This document shows, one piece after another, positions 29,838 to 39,541 of a stretch of DNA of 64,000 nt. Every line of letters begins with the position of its first letter. Within the stretch, counting starts at the first letter, position 1. This stretch comes from an uncultured SAR86 cluster bacterium (GTDB lineage: Bacteria > Pseudomonadota > Gammaproteobacteria > Magnimaribacterales > Magnimaribacteraceae): assembly GCA_902532675.1 (NCBI GenBank), contig CACAIY010000004.1, positions 20,068 through 84,067 of the forward strand. Reading direction: 5' to 3'. The notes below the pieces were generated by a model, which made no database searches, was not told the origin of the DNA, and saw only the letters and a program-made list of their open reading frames with translations. The translations under genes and the position numbers were made by a program.

Positions 29838-30257
29838 ATGAAAAAAGGAATTACATTTGGAGCTTTTGATTTATTCCATGCTGGACATGTTTTGATGTTG
29901 AAAGAGGCTAGAACCGTTTGCGACTATTTAATTGTAGCTCTTCAAACTGATCCTAGTATAGATAGAGATACTAAAAATTCACCGGTTCAATCCATCGAAG
30001 AAAGAGAAATACAAGTCTCAGGCTGTAAACATGTGGATGAGGTCATTATTTACGAGCGTGAAGCAGATATTATAGAAATCTTAAAGACAATAGATTGGGA
30101 CGTAAGAATATTAGGCGACGAATACAAAGATAAACCTTTCACTGGAAGAGAAGAGTCTTTAGATAAGTGTTATTTCAATTCAAGACCTCATGATTTTTCA
30201 ACCTCAGAACTAAGAGAACGTGTTGCAAGTAAACATTTCAGTGCAAAAAAGGATTAA
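29838..30257 (+). CDS. Cytidylyltransferase-like protein (TagD/glycerol-3-phosphate cytidylyltransferase-like)
   Basis: GAFDLFHAGHVLMLKEA (HxGH-type motif), STSELRERV. Confidence 0.85.
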   Translation: MKKGITFGAFDLFHAGHVLMLKEARTVCDYLIVALQTDPSIDRDTKNSPVQSIEEREIQVSGCKHVDEVIIYEREADIIEILKTIDWDVRILGDEYKDKPFTGREESLDKCYFNSRPHDFSTSELRERVASKHFSAKKD

Positions 30258-30270
30258 ATCTTTTTACCAT

Positions 30271-30299
30271 TCTTTTCATTTTCGTAACATATTGTTCAC
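30271..30299 (+). promoter_or_regulatory. Degenerate Pho-box-like heptamers upstream of phoB
   Basis: TCTTTTC-N4-TCGTAAC-N4-TGTTCAC at 11-bp spacing; GATAAT -10-like hexamer at 30309-30314. Confidence 0.35.
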
Positions 30300-30321
30300 A
30301 CAAAGCTGGATAATGTAACCA

Positions 30322-31014
30322 ATGAGCAAACATATCCTTATTGTTGAAGATGAAAAGGATCTATTAGATACCCTTGAATACAACTTTAAACACGCAGGTT
30401 ATAAAGTTTCCACGTCCTTAGAGGGCAATAAAGCAATAAGTCTTGCTACGGGTAAGAATAATCCAGATCTAGTCATATTAGATTTAATGCTACCTGATAT
30501 TTCTGGTTTAGACGTTTGCAAAGAAATAAGAAGCAACCCCGTGAGTAAAAATACACCCATATTGATGTTAACGGCCAAAGGAGAAGAGGTGGACCGTATA
30601 CTTGGATTTGAACTTGGGGCTGATGACTACCTGGTTAAACCTTTCAGTCTCAGAGAATTAACACTCAGAGTAGCTGCGTTACTCAAAAGAAATGTGCCCT
30701 TAGAATCAGATGAGAATATTAAATTAGGTGATTTAAATATTGATTTAGCCGCGCACAGAGTTTTCGTTGAATCTAATGAAGTTACGTTAACGGCAAAAGA
30801 ATTTGATTTATTAGTGCATTTAGCCAGACACAATGGCCGCGTTCAAACAAGAGATTACTTATTAGAACAAATTTGGGGTTATTCCAGCGACGTAACCACA
30901 AGAACCGTAGACACACACATTAAAAGACTCAGATCTAAAATAGGGTCTTTTGGAAATTTAATCGAAACAGTTAGATCAATTGGTTATCGATTTAACTATA
31001 ATTCGGATACATGA
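30322..31014 (+). CDS. phoB: Phosphate response regulator PhoB
   Basis: Receiver domain (VEDEKDLLDTL, LDLMLPDISG, PFSLREL) plus OmpR-type wHTH, upstream of a PhoR-like kinase and phosphate transport genes. Confidence 0.9.
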   Translation: MSKHILIVEDEKDLLDTLEYNFKHAGYKVSTSLEGNKAISLATGKNNPDLVILDLMLPDISGLDVCKEIRSNPVSKNTPILMLTAKGEEVDRILGFELGADDYLVKPFSLRELTLRVAALLKRNVPLESDENIKLGDLNIDLAAHRVFVESNEVTLTAKEFDLLVHLARHNGRVQTRDYLLEQIWGYSSDVTTRTVDTHIKRLRSKIGSFGNLIETVRSIGYRFNYNSDT

Positions 31015-32087
31015 GTTTCCTAGATTTTTTTAAAAAGAAAGAAGCATCTTTTCAACAGCCAGAACCCACTAATAATAGCTCGGCAAGAGATCTATCCGGA
31101 GTTTTAGACTCCGTTGGAGTGGGTTTAATAGTCATAGATGAAAATGACTGTTTATTGGAACTTAATGAATCCAGCATGGGCTATCTTGGACTCCCTGAGA
31201 ATACCATTGGAAGTAAAGCGGTAGAGGTTATAAAAAGTGTAGATTTAATAAATCTTATCAAGCAATCAAAAGAGTCAACAAATCAAGTTGAAGAAATAAG
31301 CGGAACTCATGCAGGTGATAAGAATTTTCTAGTTAGTGCTACTTATGATGAAGAAAACCAAGAGACGCAAATTGTCATGATGGATACAACTCGCTCTAAT
31401 AGATTAGAGAACGTTAGAAGAGATTTCATCACCAACTTATCTCATGAATTAAGAACACCTGTGTCGGTAATAAGAGCAAACTCAGAGTCTTTGATCGACG
31501 GAGCTCTAGAAGACGAAGAGGCAGCTAAAAAATTCTCAACTGCTATTCTTAGAAATGCAGAAAAGTTAACGCGTTTGTTATCGGATATCTTAAATTTATC
31601 TACTCTTGAATCTGGTGAATACACACTAGATATTCGATCAACTAATGTCACACCCATTATTAATAATGTAGTTTCTAACTTAAAAGAAGCAAATCCTTCA
31701 ATAGACATCCAGGTAACAATTCAAGAAGATTTATTGGTCACGTGCGACATTCAAGCTTTTGAACAAGTAATGACTAACTTAATTGAAAACGGAATAAAGT
31801 ATGGCACTACCGATAATTCTAATACCTTATCAATAGGTGCTAAGCCAGTAGGTCAGAAGATGAGATTTGAAATAGAAGATAAAGGTAAGGGTATTCCCCC
31901 CGAAGAAAGAAAAAGAGTTTTTGAAAGGTTTTACAGAGTTCAAGAAAAAGAAGTTCTTGAAAACAGCGGAACGGGCTTAGGCTTATCCATAGTCAAAAAT
32001 TTAGTTCATCTCATGGACGGCTCCGTAGGCAATGAACAGGCCCATCCCACCGGAACTATTTTCTGGTTTACGTTAAATATTGATTAG
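31011..32087 (+). CDS. phoR: PhoR-like sensor histidine kinase without visible TM helices
   Basis: PAS-like N terminus, NLSHELRTPVSVIRA H-box, NLIENGIKYG N-box, GTGLGLSIVKNLV; 4-nt overlap with phoB. Confidence 0.85.
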   Translation: MSFLDFFKKKEASFQQPEPTNNSSARDLSGVLDSVGVGLIVIDENDCLLELNESSMGYLGLPENTIGSKAVEVIKSVDLINLIKQSKESTNQVEEISGTHAGDKNFLVSATYDEENQETQIVMMDTTRSNRLENVRRDFITNLSHELRTPVSVIRANSESLIDGALEDEEAAKKFSTAILRNAEKLTRLLSDILNLSTLESGEYTLDIRSTNVTPIINNVVSNLKEANPSIDIQVTIQEDLLVTCDIQAFEQVMTNLIENGIKYGTTDNSNTLSIGAKPVGQKMRFEIEDKGKGIPPEERKRVFERFYRVQEKEVLENSGTGLGLSIVKNLVHLMDGSVGNEQAHPTGTIFWFTLNID

Positions 32088-32102
32088 AAACAAACTACAC
32101 AA

Positions 32103-32131
32103 ACGTTTCTAGCTTGAAACAAGATTGTAAC
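32103..32131 (+). promoter_or_regulatory. Variant Pho box upstream of the porin gene
   Basis: ACGTTTC (32103-32109)-N4-TTGAAAC (32114-32120)-N4-TTGTAAC (32125-32131), 11-bp periodic. Confidence 0.6.
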
Positions 32132-32177
32132 AATCTTTTTTTAATCTAAGTTTATTATCTAAAAAATTGGAGACTAA

Positions 32178-33107
32178 ATGAAACTTAGAGATTGTTTATT
32201 CATTTTTATTACATTATTTTGTTTCTGTTTAAAAGCTGAACCCACCGTGTATGGAAAACTTTGGATTTCGGTTGAATCTCAAGATACTTCATCGGGTACA
32301 GAAGTAGATATGGTTAGTAATGCTTCAAGATTGGGTGTTAAAGGCTCAATGGATTTTGGAGAAGGCTTAGAGGCCATTTACCAAGCAGAGTATGAGGTTG
32401 ATCCTGTGGACGGTACCGCTGATGAAAAAAACGGAAGGACCTTCAAACAAAGAAATAGTTTTATTGGCATAAAAGGGTCTTATGGAACTTTATTTCTGGG
32501 CACACACGATACAGCCATGAAGAGATCTATAGCAAAAATTGATCTTTTTAATGATCTCGCAGGTGATATTAAAAATATCTTGCAAGGCGAGAATAGGATG
32601 AGTGATTTTATCAGTTATACAACTCCTACTTTAGGAGACGGATTTTCAGCAACTTTTAATGCTATTAAGGGAACTAAAGATGAAGAAGATAATAGTATTG
32701 GAGATTCCACTTCTATATCTCTAAATTATAAAACTAAATCTTTCTACGCAGCCATTGCTTTTGATTCAGAGCTAAAAGGCTACGATACGACCAGGATGTC
32801 TATTCAAGTGCCTTTTAATAGAACTCAGATAGGTATTATTTATCAAGATACAGAGAAATTAAGCTCTGGCTTAGAAGAAGATGGTTATGTTTTAAGTCTT
32901 TCTCAAAAGGTGGGAGAAAAAGGACTGTTTAAAATTCAGTTAGCGGAATCAGATATGAAAATGGGTTCCGGTAAACAAACTTCTATTGGTTACGACTATA
33001 AATTAAGTAAAAAGGCAAAAGCCTTTATCTTTTATACAGACCTTTCCGGAGATACTCTTTCTAAAGAAAAAGAAATAACGGCTCTTGGATTTGAGTATAA
33101 GTTTTAA
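32178..33107 (+). CDS. Gram-negative outer-membrane porin
   Basis: Signal peptide, AEPTVYGKLWISVES...SRLGVKGSMDFGEGLEAIYQAEYEVD, C-terminal aromatic (EYKF). Confidence 0.9.
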   Translation: MKLRDCLFIFITLFCFCLKAEPTVYGKLWISVESQDTSSGTEVDMVSNASRLGVKGSMDFGEGLEAIYQAEYEVDPVDGTADEKNGRTFKQRNSFIGIKGSYGTLFLGTHDTAMKRSIAKIDLFNDLAGDIKNILQGENRMSDFISYTTPTLGDGFSATFNAIKGTKDEEDNSIGDSTSISLNYKTKSFYAAIAFDSELKGYDTTRMSIQVPFNRTQIGIIYQDTEKLSSGLEEDGYVLSLSQKVGEKGLFKIQLAESDMKMGSGKQTSIGYDYKLSKKAKAFIFYTDLSGDTLSKEKEITALGFEYKF

Positions 33108-33110
33108 TAA

Positions 33111-33139
33111 CTGTTACTAAGACGTAACAAAGTTGTAAC
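33111..33139 (+). promoter_or_regulatory. Variant Pho box upstream of the DUF47-PiT genes
   Basis: CTGTTAC (33111-33117)-TAAG-ACGTAAC (33122-33128)-AAAG-TTGTAAC (33133-33139), 7-mers at 11-bp period. Confidence 0.65.
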
Positions 33140-33188
33140 AAGTTTTATTAATTTAAAGGATAAAATATAACAAAAAGAGAGGAGCAAA

Positions 33189-33866
33189 ATGGCATCTAGA
33201 GGTTTTAGCGATATTATAAAAAAGTCACCATTTGGGCCGATAAAAGCTCATATGGAAGTCTCCAAGAAAAGTACTGAAGAGTTAATTAACTTTTTAGAAT
33301 CAGCTGTTAATTCTGATTGGAATAAAGCAACTGATTCTAGAAAAGTAATTTCACAATTAGAAAACGAAGCTGATGTTTTAAAAGCAGAAACTAGAAGCTT
33401 GCTAACAAAGAGTTTATTTTTGGCCGTTCCTAGAGAAGACATTCTAGATTTAATTAAATTAGCCGATGATATACCTAACACCGTTAAAGATATTTCTGGA
33501 TTAATGATAGGGCGTCAAATGGAAATCCCTGCCGAAATATCCACTTCATTCATGCTTTTTGCAAAAGAGGCAGCCGCTATCACGGATGCAGCCGGTGAAG
33601 CTGTTGATCACATAGATGAACTTTTTCAATTTTCTTTTGGTGGAAATGCTGCAATTAAGATGAAAGAGCTTATAGAAAAACTAGACTCCCTTGAAAATAC
33701 TAATGATCAATCTGAGATTACTCTAAGGCAGGAATTATTTGCAATTGAAAAGGATCTTCCTCCAGTTAATGTTATGTTTTTATATAACGTTATCAATAAG
33801 ATAGGAGAATTATCTGATAGAGCAGAACAAGTTGGGCATCGTATCTCATTAATCGCATCTAGATAG
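33189..33866 (+). CDS. DUF47/TIGR00153 family PhoU-like protein
   Basis: PFGPIKAHM, EADVLKAETR, FLAVPREDILDLIKLADDIPNTVKDIS; adjacent to a PiT transporter. Confidence 0.92.
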   Translation: MASRGFSDIIKKSPFGPIKAHMEVSKKSTEELINFLESAVNSDWNKATDSRKVISQLENEADVLKAETRSLLTKSLFLAVPREDILDLIKLADDIPNTVKDISGLMIGRQMEIPAEISTSFMLFAKEAAAITDAAGEAVDHIDELFQFSFGGNAAIKMKELIEKLDSLENTNDQSEITLRQELFAIEKDLPPVNVMFLYNVINKIGELSDRAEQVGHRISLIASR

Positions 33867-33874
33867 GAGAAAAA

Positions 33875-35140
33875 ATGGAAACTATTATCTTATATGGACC
33901 TTATTTACTGATTTCAGGATGTGTTTTTGGTTTCTTTATGGCCTGGGGCATAGGAGCTAATGATGTAGCAAACGCCATGGGAACGTCAGTTGGTGCTAGG
34001 GCATTAACTCTAGCTCAAGCCATTTTAGTGGCTTGTATATTTGAGTTTGCGGGTGCTTATCTGGCTGGTGGAGAAGTAACTTCAACTATAAGAAAAGGGA
34101 TTATTGACCCAAGCTTGCTTCAAGATACTCCTGATTTATTGGTTTTTGGTATGTTAGCTGCACTCTTGGCAGCTGGAACATGGCTTTTAATAGCTTCTTC
34201 TAGAGGATGGCCAGTTTCTACCACTCACTCCATTGTAGGAGCGATTGTTGGTTTTGCAGCTGTAGGCATAAGTGTCGATGCCGTTAGCTGGTCTAAAGTA
34301 GGATCTATAGTTTCAAGTTGGGTTGTATCCCCATTAATGTCGGGAACCATTGCATTTTTAATATTCCTCTCCGTACAAAAATTGATATTAAGTACTGATA
34401 AGCCCTTTGAAAATGCAAAGAAATACGTACCAGGGTATATGTTCTTGGTTGGCTTTGTTATCTCAATGGTCACTTTACTAAAAGGACTTAAGCACATTGG
34501 CTTACCACTTACATTTGCAGAGAGTTTGACCTATTCAATTGTAATAGGAATTGTTATCTCTTTGATTGGTTCTTACTTTCTTAGAAAGATCGACAACACC
34601 TCACAAACAAGAGGCGATGTTGTTTTTGATGGAGTAGAGAAAGTATTTGCTGTACTGATGGTATTTACAGCTTGTGCCATGGCTTTCGCTCATGGTTCCA
34701 ATGATGTAGCTAATGCTGTGGGTCCTTTGGCGGCTATTGCTAGTGTGGTTCAATCTGGAGGTGAAATAGCTGCAAAGTCAGCCATGCCTTGGTGGATACT
34801 ATTATTAGGTGCTGGAGGAATTGTCGCTGGTCTAGCAACCTTAGGTTATAAAGTAATTGAGACCGTGGGAAGAAATATTACTGAATTGACTCCAAGTAGA
34901 GGTTTTGCTGCTGAATTAGCCGCAGCCACGACCGTTGTATTAGCTTCTGGTACTGGATTGCCTATTTCAACCACTCACACTCTTGTAGGAGCTGTTTTAG
35001 GTGTTGGATTAGCGAGAGGTATAGCAGCTATTGATTTTTCAGTCGTTGGACGAATCATAGTCTCTTGGGTAGTAACTTTGCCTGTTGGTGCAGGACTATC
35101 AATACTATTTTTCTTTACCCTTAAAGGCATATTTGGTTAG
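33875..35140 (+). CDS. Inorganic phosphate transporter, PiT family
   Basis: GANDVANAMGTSVGARALT and GSNDVANAVGPLAAI repeated PiT signatures. Confidence 0.95.
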   Translation: METIILYGPYLLISGCVFGFFMAWGIGANDVANAMGTSVGARALTLAQAILVACIFEFAGAYLAGGEVTSTIRKGIIDPSLLQDTPDLLVFGMLAALLAAGTWLLIASSRGWPVSTTHSIVGAIVGFAAVGISVDAVSWSKVGSIVSSWVVSPLMSGTIAFLIFLSVQKLILSTDKPFENAKKYVPGYMFLVGFVISMVTLLKGLKHIGLPLTFAESLTYSIVIGIVISLIGSYFLRKIDNTSQTRGDVVFDGVEKVFAVLMVFTACAMAFAHGSNDVANAVGPLAAIASVVQSGGEIAAKSAMPWWILLLGAGGIVAGLATLGYKVIETVGRNITELTPSRGFAAELAAATTVVLASGTGLPISTTHTLVGAVLGVGLARGIAAIDFSVVGRIIVSWVVTLPVGAGLSILFFFTLKGIFG

Positions 35141-35188
35141 AACTATATTTTTATAGATTTACGTAACCAATTATAAGAATATGTCTAT

Positions 35189-35773
35189 ATGTGTGGGCGT
35201 TTTACTTTACGCAATGTAGATACTTTAAAGTCTAAATACGGAGAAATAGATTTTGAACCAAGTTATAACCTTGCTCCTGGAAACTCGATTTTGATGCTTA
35301 CGGATCAACTAAAATCTATAAATTGGTCTTTTACTCCTTATTGGGCAGATAAACCTTTTAATTTAATCAATGCAAGATCAGAAACCCTCAACTCCAAACC
35401 TTCTTTTGAAAATTCTAATAGATGCTTAATTCCTGCTGATGGCTGGTATGAATGGAAATCTGAAGGAGATGAAAAAATACCTTACTTTCATCACGCCGAT
35501 GGTGATGTTTTCTTTTTTGCAGGCGTGTATGGAGGTTATAGAGGAAAACTGGGATGCGCTATTGTTACGATGGAAGCACTTGAGACCACTAAAGAAATAC
35601 ATGAAAGAATGCCCCTTATAGTTGCCAGGTCACATTTTAAGGAGTGGCTGGAAGGAAGCGAAAGCAATAGTTTTGATGAGTTAATGGTTAAATCCATTAA
35701 ACATCATCGCGTTTCGACACATGTAAACAATCCTACGAATAACGATCCTAAATGCATTTTTCCTACTAGTTAA
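35189..35773 (+). CDS. SOS response-associated peptidase/SRAP protein (YedK/HMCES-like)
   Basis: MCGRFTLR N terminus with Cys2, NARSETL, CLIPADGWYEWK, ERMPLIV. Confidence 0.93.
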   Translation: MCGRFTLRNVDTLKSKYGEIDFEPSYNLAPGNSILMLTDQLKSINWSFTPYWADKPFNLINARSETLNSKPSFENSNRCLIPADGWYEWKSEGDEKIPYFHHADGDVFFFAGVYGGYRGKLGCAIVTMEALETTKEIHERMPLIVARSHFKEWLEGSESNSFDELMVKSIKHHRVSTHVNNPTNNDPKCIFPTS

Positions 35774-35775
35774 TA

Positions 35776-36432
35776 ATGCCAAAACTTAAAGAATTGCTAA
35801 GCGAATTCACAGGAACTTGTTTCTTGTTAATGATAGTGGTTGGTTCTGGAATAATGGGCCAAAATCTTTCAGAACAAAACATATTAATTTTATTAGGCAA
35901 TACCATTGCAACCGGAACAGGTTTGATGGTTCTAATTTGGATTTTTATGCAATCGTCTGGTTCGCATTTTAATCCAGCCGTATCGTTTATATTTTATTTA
36001 TCTAAAGAAATAACTTCACTACAATTAACTTCGTACATACTTGTGCAAATCATAGGAGCTTTAACTGGCGTAGTTTTGGCTCATTACATGTTTAATTTAG
36101 ATTTATTCCAACTGTCAGGTAATTACAGGTCAGGTATAAATATATATTTTGCAGAATCAGTGGCTACCTTTGGATTAATATTAACAATCCTAAGAGTTAA
36201 AGAATTAAATCAGTTCTTGGTTGCACCAGCAGTGGGCTTGTACATTACAGCAGGGTATTGGTTCACATCTTCTACTTCTTTTGCTAATCCGGCAGTTACT
36301 ATAGCTAGATCTTTTACTGATACCTTTACAGGTATTAATCTAGACAATGTGATCTTTTTTATAGCATTCCAATTTATTGGAGCGACATTAGCTTTGGGTC
36401 TTAATAAACTGATTGAAGAATCTAAAACTTAG
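35776..36432 (+). CDS. MIP/aquaporin family channel
   Basis: Two NPA boxes (HFNPAVSF, FANPAVTIARS) in a multi-TM protein. Confidence 0.9.
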   Translation: MPKLKELLSEFTGTCFLLMIVVGSGIMGQNLSEQNILILLGNTIATGTGLMVLIWIFMQSSGSHFNPAVSFIFYLSKEITSLQLTSYILVQIIGALTGVVLAHYMFNLDLFQLSGNYRSGINIYFAESVATFGLILTILRVKELNQFLVAPAVGLYITAGYWFTSSTSFANPAVTIARSFTDTFTGINLDNVIFFIAFQFIGATLALGLNKLIEESKT

Positions 36433-36986
36433 TTTGATAAATAAGATAGACAGGCTCTTTTAGATTCACCTAAAAAGGCTGGACTTATACTTTTCTCAGA
36501 TTTAAATCCACTATAGAGAGAAGATAAAAACATCTGGGTGGCTATTTGATTTTTAATGGGCTTGGTGTCGGGAGAAAGTTTTGAGATTTCTTCAGTAATT
36601 GCACTGCTTAATAAATCCTCTGCAAACTTGGTAAAAAGAACTTCAGAAATTTCTTTATTTTGATTTATGTAAATAGCAGCAACATCAATAATAATTTTGT
36701 AGTGCTCCGATACATTTGAATAATTAACGTTTTCTAGATTCTTTTTAATCAAGTTTATTAATTTCAAACAATGTTTTTCTGACAAAGCATCAACTATGGA
36801 TTCATTACTTGGAAAGAATTTATAAATGGAAGGTCTTTTCATGCCAGAAATTTTAGCTACGTCTTGTATGGTAAGAGAATAGCTTGATTCTGACTTCAGT
36901 ATGTATTCTGCCGTTTCGAGAACTTTTTCAAACCGTTTTATGCTTCTCTTTTGTTGAGGTTTTATTATTTCTGAAGAAGATTCCAT
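36429..36986 (-). CDS. TetR family transcriptional regulator
   Basis: N-terminal HTH: LTIQDVAKISGMKRPSIYKFFPSNESIVDAL. Confidence 0.88.
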   Translation of the reverse strand: MESSSEIIKPQQKRSIKRFEKVLETAEYILKSESSYSLTIQDVAKISGMKRPSIYKFFPSNESIVDALSEKHCLKLINLIKKNLENVNYSNVSEHYKIIIDVAAIYINQNKEISEVLFTKFAEDLLSSAITEEISKLSPDTKPIKNQIATQMFLSSLYSGFKSEKSISPAFLGESKRACLSYLSN

Positions 36987-37059
36987 TTTATAAGTTAATC
37001 AGCCAATTCTGATAAATGACTATATACTTTATAAGCCAGGTACTACAGAAAAAATTGGA

Positions 37060-38196
37060 ATGAAAATTAAGGGATATTTGAATCTATTCTCAGGCATGGT
37101 CATGTTAGAGCTTGGTAACTTGTCTTCGACGTTAGCACCTTTCAATGTAGGAGTTATCTCAGATGGCTTTTTAGCCTCATCTCAAGACGCAGGTCTTGTT
37201 GTATCTTTAGAACTTTTTTTTGCGGCTATCGGTGCGCTTTTTTTTGGAGCTTCGAATTTCAAGGGTCAGAAATTGGCATTTTTAGGATGTTTTGTAGTCG
37301 TTGTTTGCTATTACTTGGGCTCTCTTTCAACTAGCGTATCTGAAATATTTTTTATCAAGTCCTTTTCAGGGTTAGGTTGTGGAATGTTAATAGCTAGCGG
37401 ACATTCTATTTTGGCTGCTTCCAAAGAGCCCAATAGAACTTATGCGATGTTTACGGTTTTCGCTTCTTGCACTGGAGCGACATTAGTTTATTTTTCAAGC
37501 ATTTGGATAGAGGAGGGAGGTTATGTTCAGTTCTTTACTAACTTTGTTTTTATATATGCAACTCTTTCTATATCTTTTTTCTTGGCCACGAAACCAGATT
37601 TATCTTTAACTAGCGAATCTAATGACGGTAAGAATTCAAAATTTTATATATTTGCTTGTCTTATTCTTGCCGTCCTCTTTTTTGAAGTTCCTTCTAGCGG
37701 TATCTGGGCCTTCATGGAAAGATTTGGTGTTGAAGATTTAGGAATGAATGTTTCCCGTGTCGGTGAAGTCATATCTATATCAATAATATTTAGTTTGATT
37801 GGGCCATTATTTGTAGGTTTGGTGGGAAATAGGCTTGGCAGAAAAATTCCTATCTTAGTGTGTCTGTTTTTATCTAGTTTTTGTATTTACTTTATATTTG
37901 GAGTTGCCACGGTCGAGACGTTTTATTACGGAAATATAACTTGGAATATTATTTTTACGATAATGGTTATCTTTATTCTCGGCGCTTCAGCAGATATAGA
38001 TCCATCTGGCAAATTAGGATCATGGCTAAACGCCTGTATGCTTCTTAGTGCTTCTATTTCGCCGGCTGTATTTGGATGGATTTTATTGGACCAAAGTTTA
38101 TCTGAGATCTACCCTTATTTAATGTTCTTTTTACTAGCAGCTTTTGTGTGTATTTTTATTACAAAAAGAGAGTTAGAACCAATTGATAAAGTATAA
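37060..38196 (+). CDS. MFS transporter
   Basis: Multi-TM MFS layout; divergent from the TetR gene. Confidence 0.8.
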   Translation: MKIKGYLNLFSGMVMLELGNLSSTLAPFNVGVISDGFLASSQDAGLVVSLELFFAAIGALFFGASNFKGQKLAFLGCFVVVVCYYLGSLSTSVSEIFFIKSFSGLGCGMLIASGHSILAASKEPNRTYAMFTVFASCTGATLVYFSSIWIEEGGYVQFFTNFVFIYATLSISFFLATKPDLSLTSESNDGKNSKFYIFACLILAVLFFEVPSSGIWAFMERFGVEDLGMNVSRVGEVISISIIFSLIGPLFVGLVGNRLGRKIPILVCLFLSSFCIYFIFGVATVETFYYGNITWNIIFTIMVIFILGASADIDPSGKLGSWLNACMLLSASISPAVFGWILLDQSLSEIYPYLMFFLLAAFVCIFITKRELEPIDKV

Positions 38197-38211
38197 TAAG
38201 GCCAAAAAATT

Positions 38212-39531
38212 ATGAGTGCTCAACAAAATCTAAATTTAGATAATTATTGGCTACCATTTACGCCAAATAAAAAGTTCAAAGCAAACCCTAGGTTATTAGT
38301 TTCAGCTAATGGCATGCATTATAAAACTGATGATGGCAGACAAATTCTAGATGGTATATCTGGTCTTTGGTGCTGTAATGCAGGTCACTGCCACCCTAAA
38401 ATAGTTTCGGCTGTGCAACATCAAGTTGGTGAATTGGATTATGCAACTGCTTTTAATATGTCTCATCCTAAAGCTTTTGAATTGGCAGAAAAGATAGCGG
38501 ATTTAACACCCGATGGTTTGGATAGGGTATTCTTTGGAACTTCAGGTTCCGAAGCTGTTGAGACTGCTTTGAAGGTTGCTCTTGCGTATCACGCTTCTAA
38601 AGGCGATGGCCAAAAAACAAAATTCATAGGAAGAGAGAAGGGATACCATGGCGTCAATTTTGGTGGTGTATCTGTAGGTGGCTTAACGCCCAATAGAAAA
38701 TCATTTGGCCCCTTGCTTCCTGGTATAGATCATATGCCTCATACCTGGAATCCTGAACATATGGCTTTTACTAAAGGTCAACCTGAGTGGGGCCTGCATT
38801 TAGCAGAAGAATTAGAGAAAATACTAGTCTTACAAGATCCTTCCACTGTTGCAGCAGTGATCATAGAGCCTGTAACCGGTTCAGGGGGAGTAATTGTGCC
38901 TCCAGTTGGCTATTTAGAACGTATAAGAGAAATTTGCACTAAGCACGATGTGTTATTGATATTTGATGAAGTAATTACGGCTTTCGGAAGATTAGGTGAT
39001 TCTTTTGCTGCAAATCGTTTTAACGTACGCCCTGACATTATTACCATGGCAAAAGGTTTAACAAGTGCAGTGATTCCAATGAGTGCAGTTGCTTTTGATA
39101 CAGCTATTTATGATCAACTCATGGAAGGTCCGGAAGCGATGATAGAACTTTTTCATGGTTACACGTACTCTGGACATCCAGTTGCTTGCGCAGCTGCTAT
39201 AGCTACTCTGGATGTTTACCAAGAAGAAGGTTTGTTTGATAAAGCTAAAGAATTAGAACCAATTTTTGAAGAAGCATTGCATAGTCTTAAAGGGCTTAAT
39301 CAAGTCATAGACATTAGAAATATAGGTCTTATGGGGGCTGTTCAGTTTGGGCCTGGCAAGTTACCAGCAACTGAATTTGCAGCGAACGTGTTTCAACACT
39401 GCTATGACAATGATGTATTGGTTAGGTATTCAGGAGAATTCTTAGTTCTTTCCCCATCTCTTATTGCCTCTAAAGAGCACATTCATCAAATATCAGACGC
39501 ATTAAGAAACGCCATAGAAGCAAATTCTTAA
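38212..39531 (+). CDS. Class III PLP-dependent aminotransferase (omega-amino acid:pyruvate type)
   Basis: GTSGSEAVETALKVA, LLIFDEVITAFGRLG, MAKGLTSAV. Confidence 0.93.
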   Translation: MSAQQNLNLDNYWLPFTPNKKFKANPRLLVSANGMHYKTDDGRQILDGISGLWCCNAGHCHPKIVSAVQHQVGELDYATAFNMSHPKAFELAEKIADLTPDGLDRVFFGTSGSEAVETALKVALAYHASKGDGQKTKFIGREKGYHGVNFGGVSVGGLTPNRKSFGPLLPGIDHMPHTWNPEHMAFTKGQPEWGLHLAEELEKILVLQDPSTVAAVIIEPVTGSGGVIVPPVGYLERIREICTKHDVLLIFDEVITAFGRLGDSFAANRFNVRPDIITMAKGLTSAVIPMSAVAFDTAIYDQLMEGPEAMIELFHGYTYSGHPVACAAAIATLDVYQEEGLFDKAKELEPIFEEALHSLKGLNQVIDIRNIGLMGAVQFGPGKLPATEFAANVFQHCYDNDVLVRYSGEFLVLSPSLIASKEHIHQISDALRNAIEANS

Positions 39532-39541
39532 GGAATCATAA

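Noticed and set aside
35141-35188. Possible further Pho box upstream of the SRAP gene (ACGTAAC)
   Set aside because: Only one heptamer is recognisable; no 11-bp-spaced partner.
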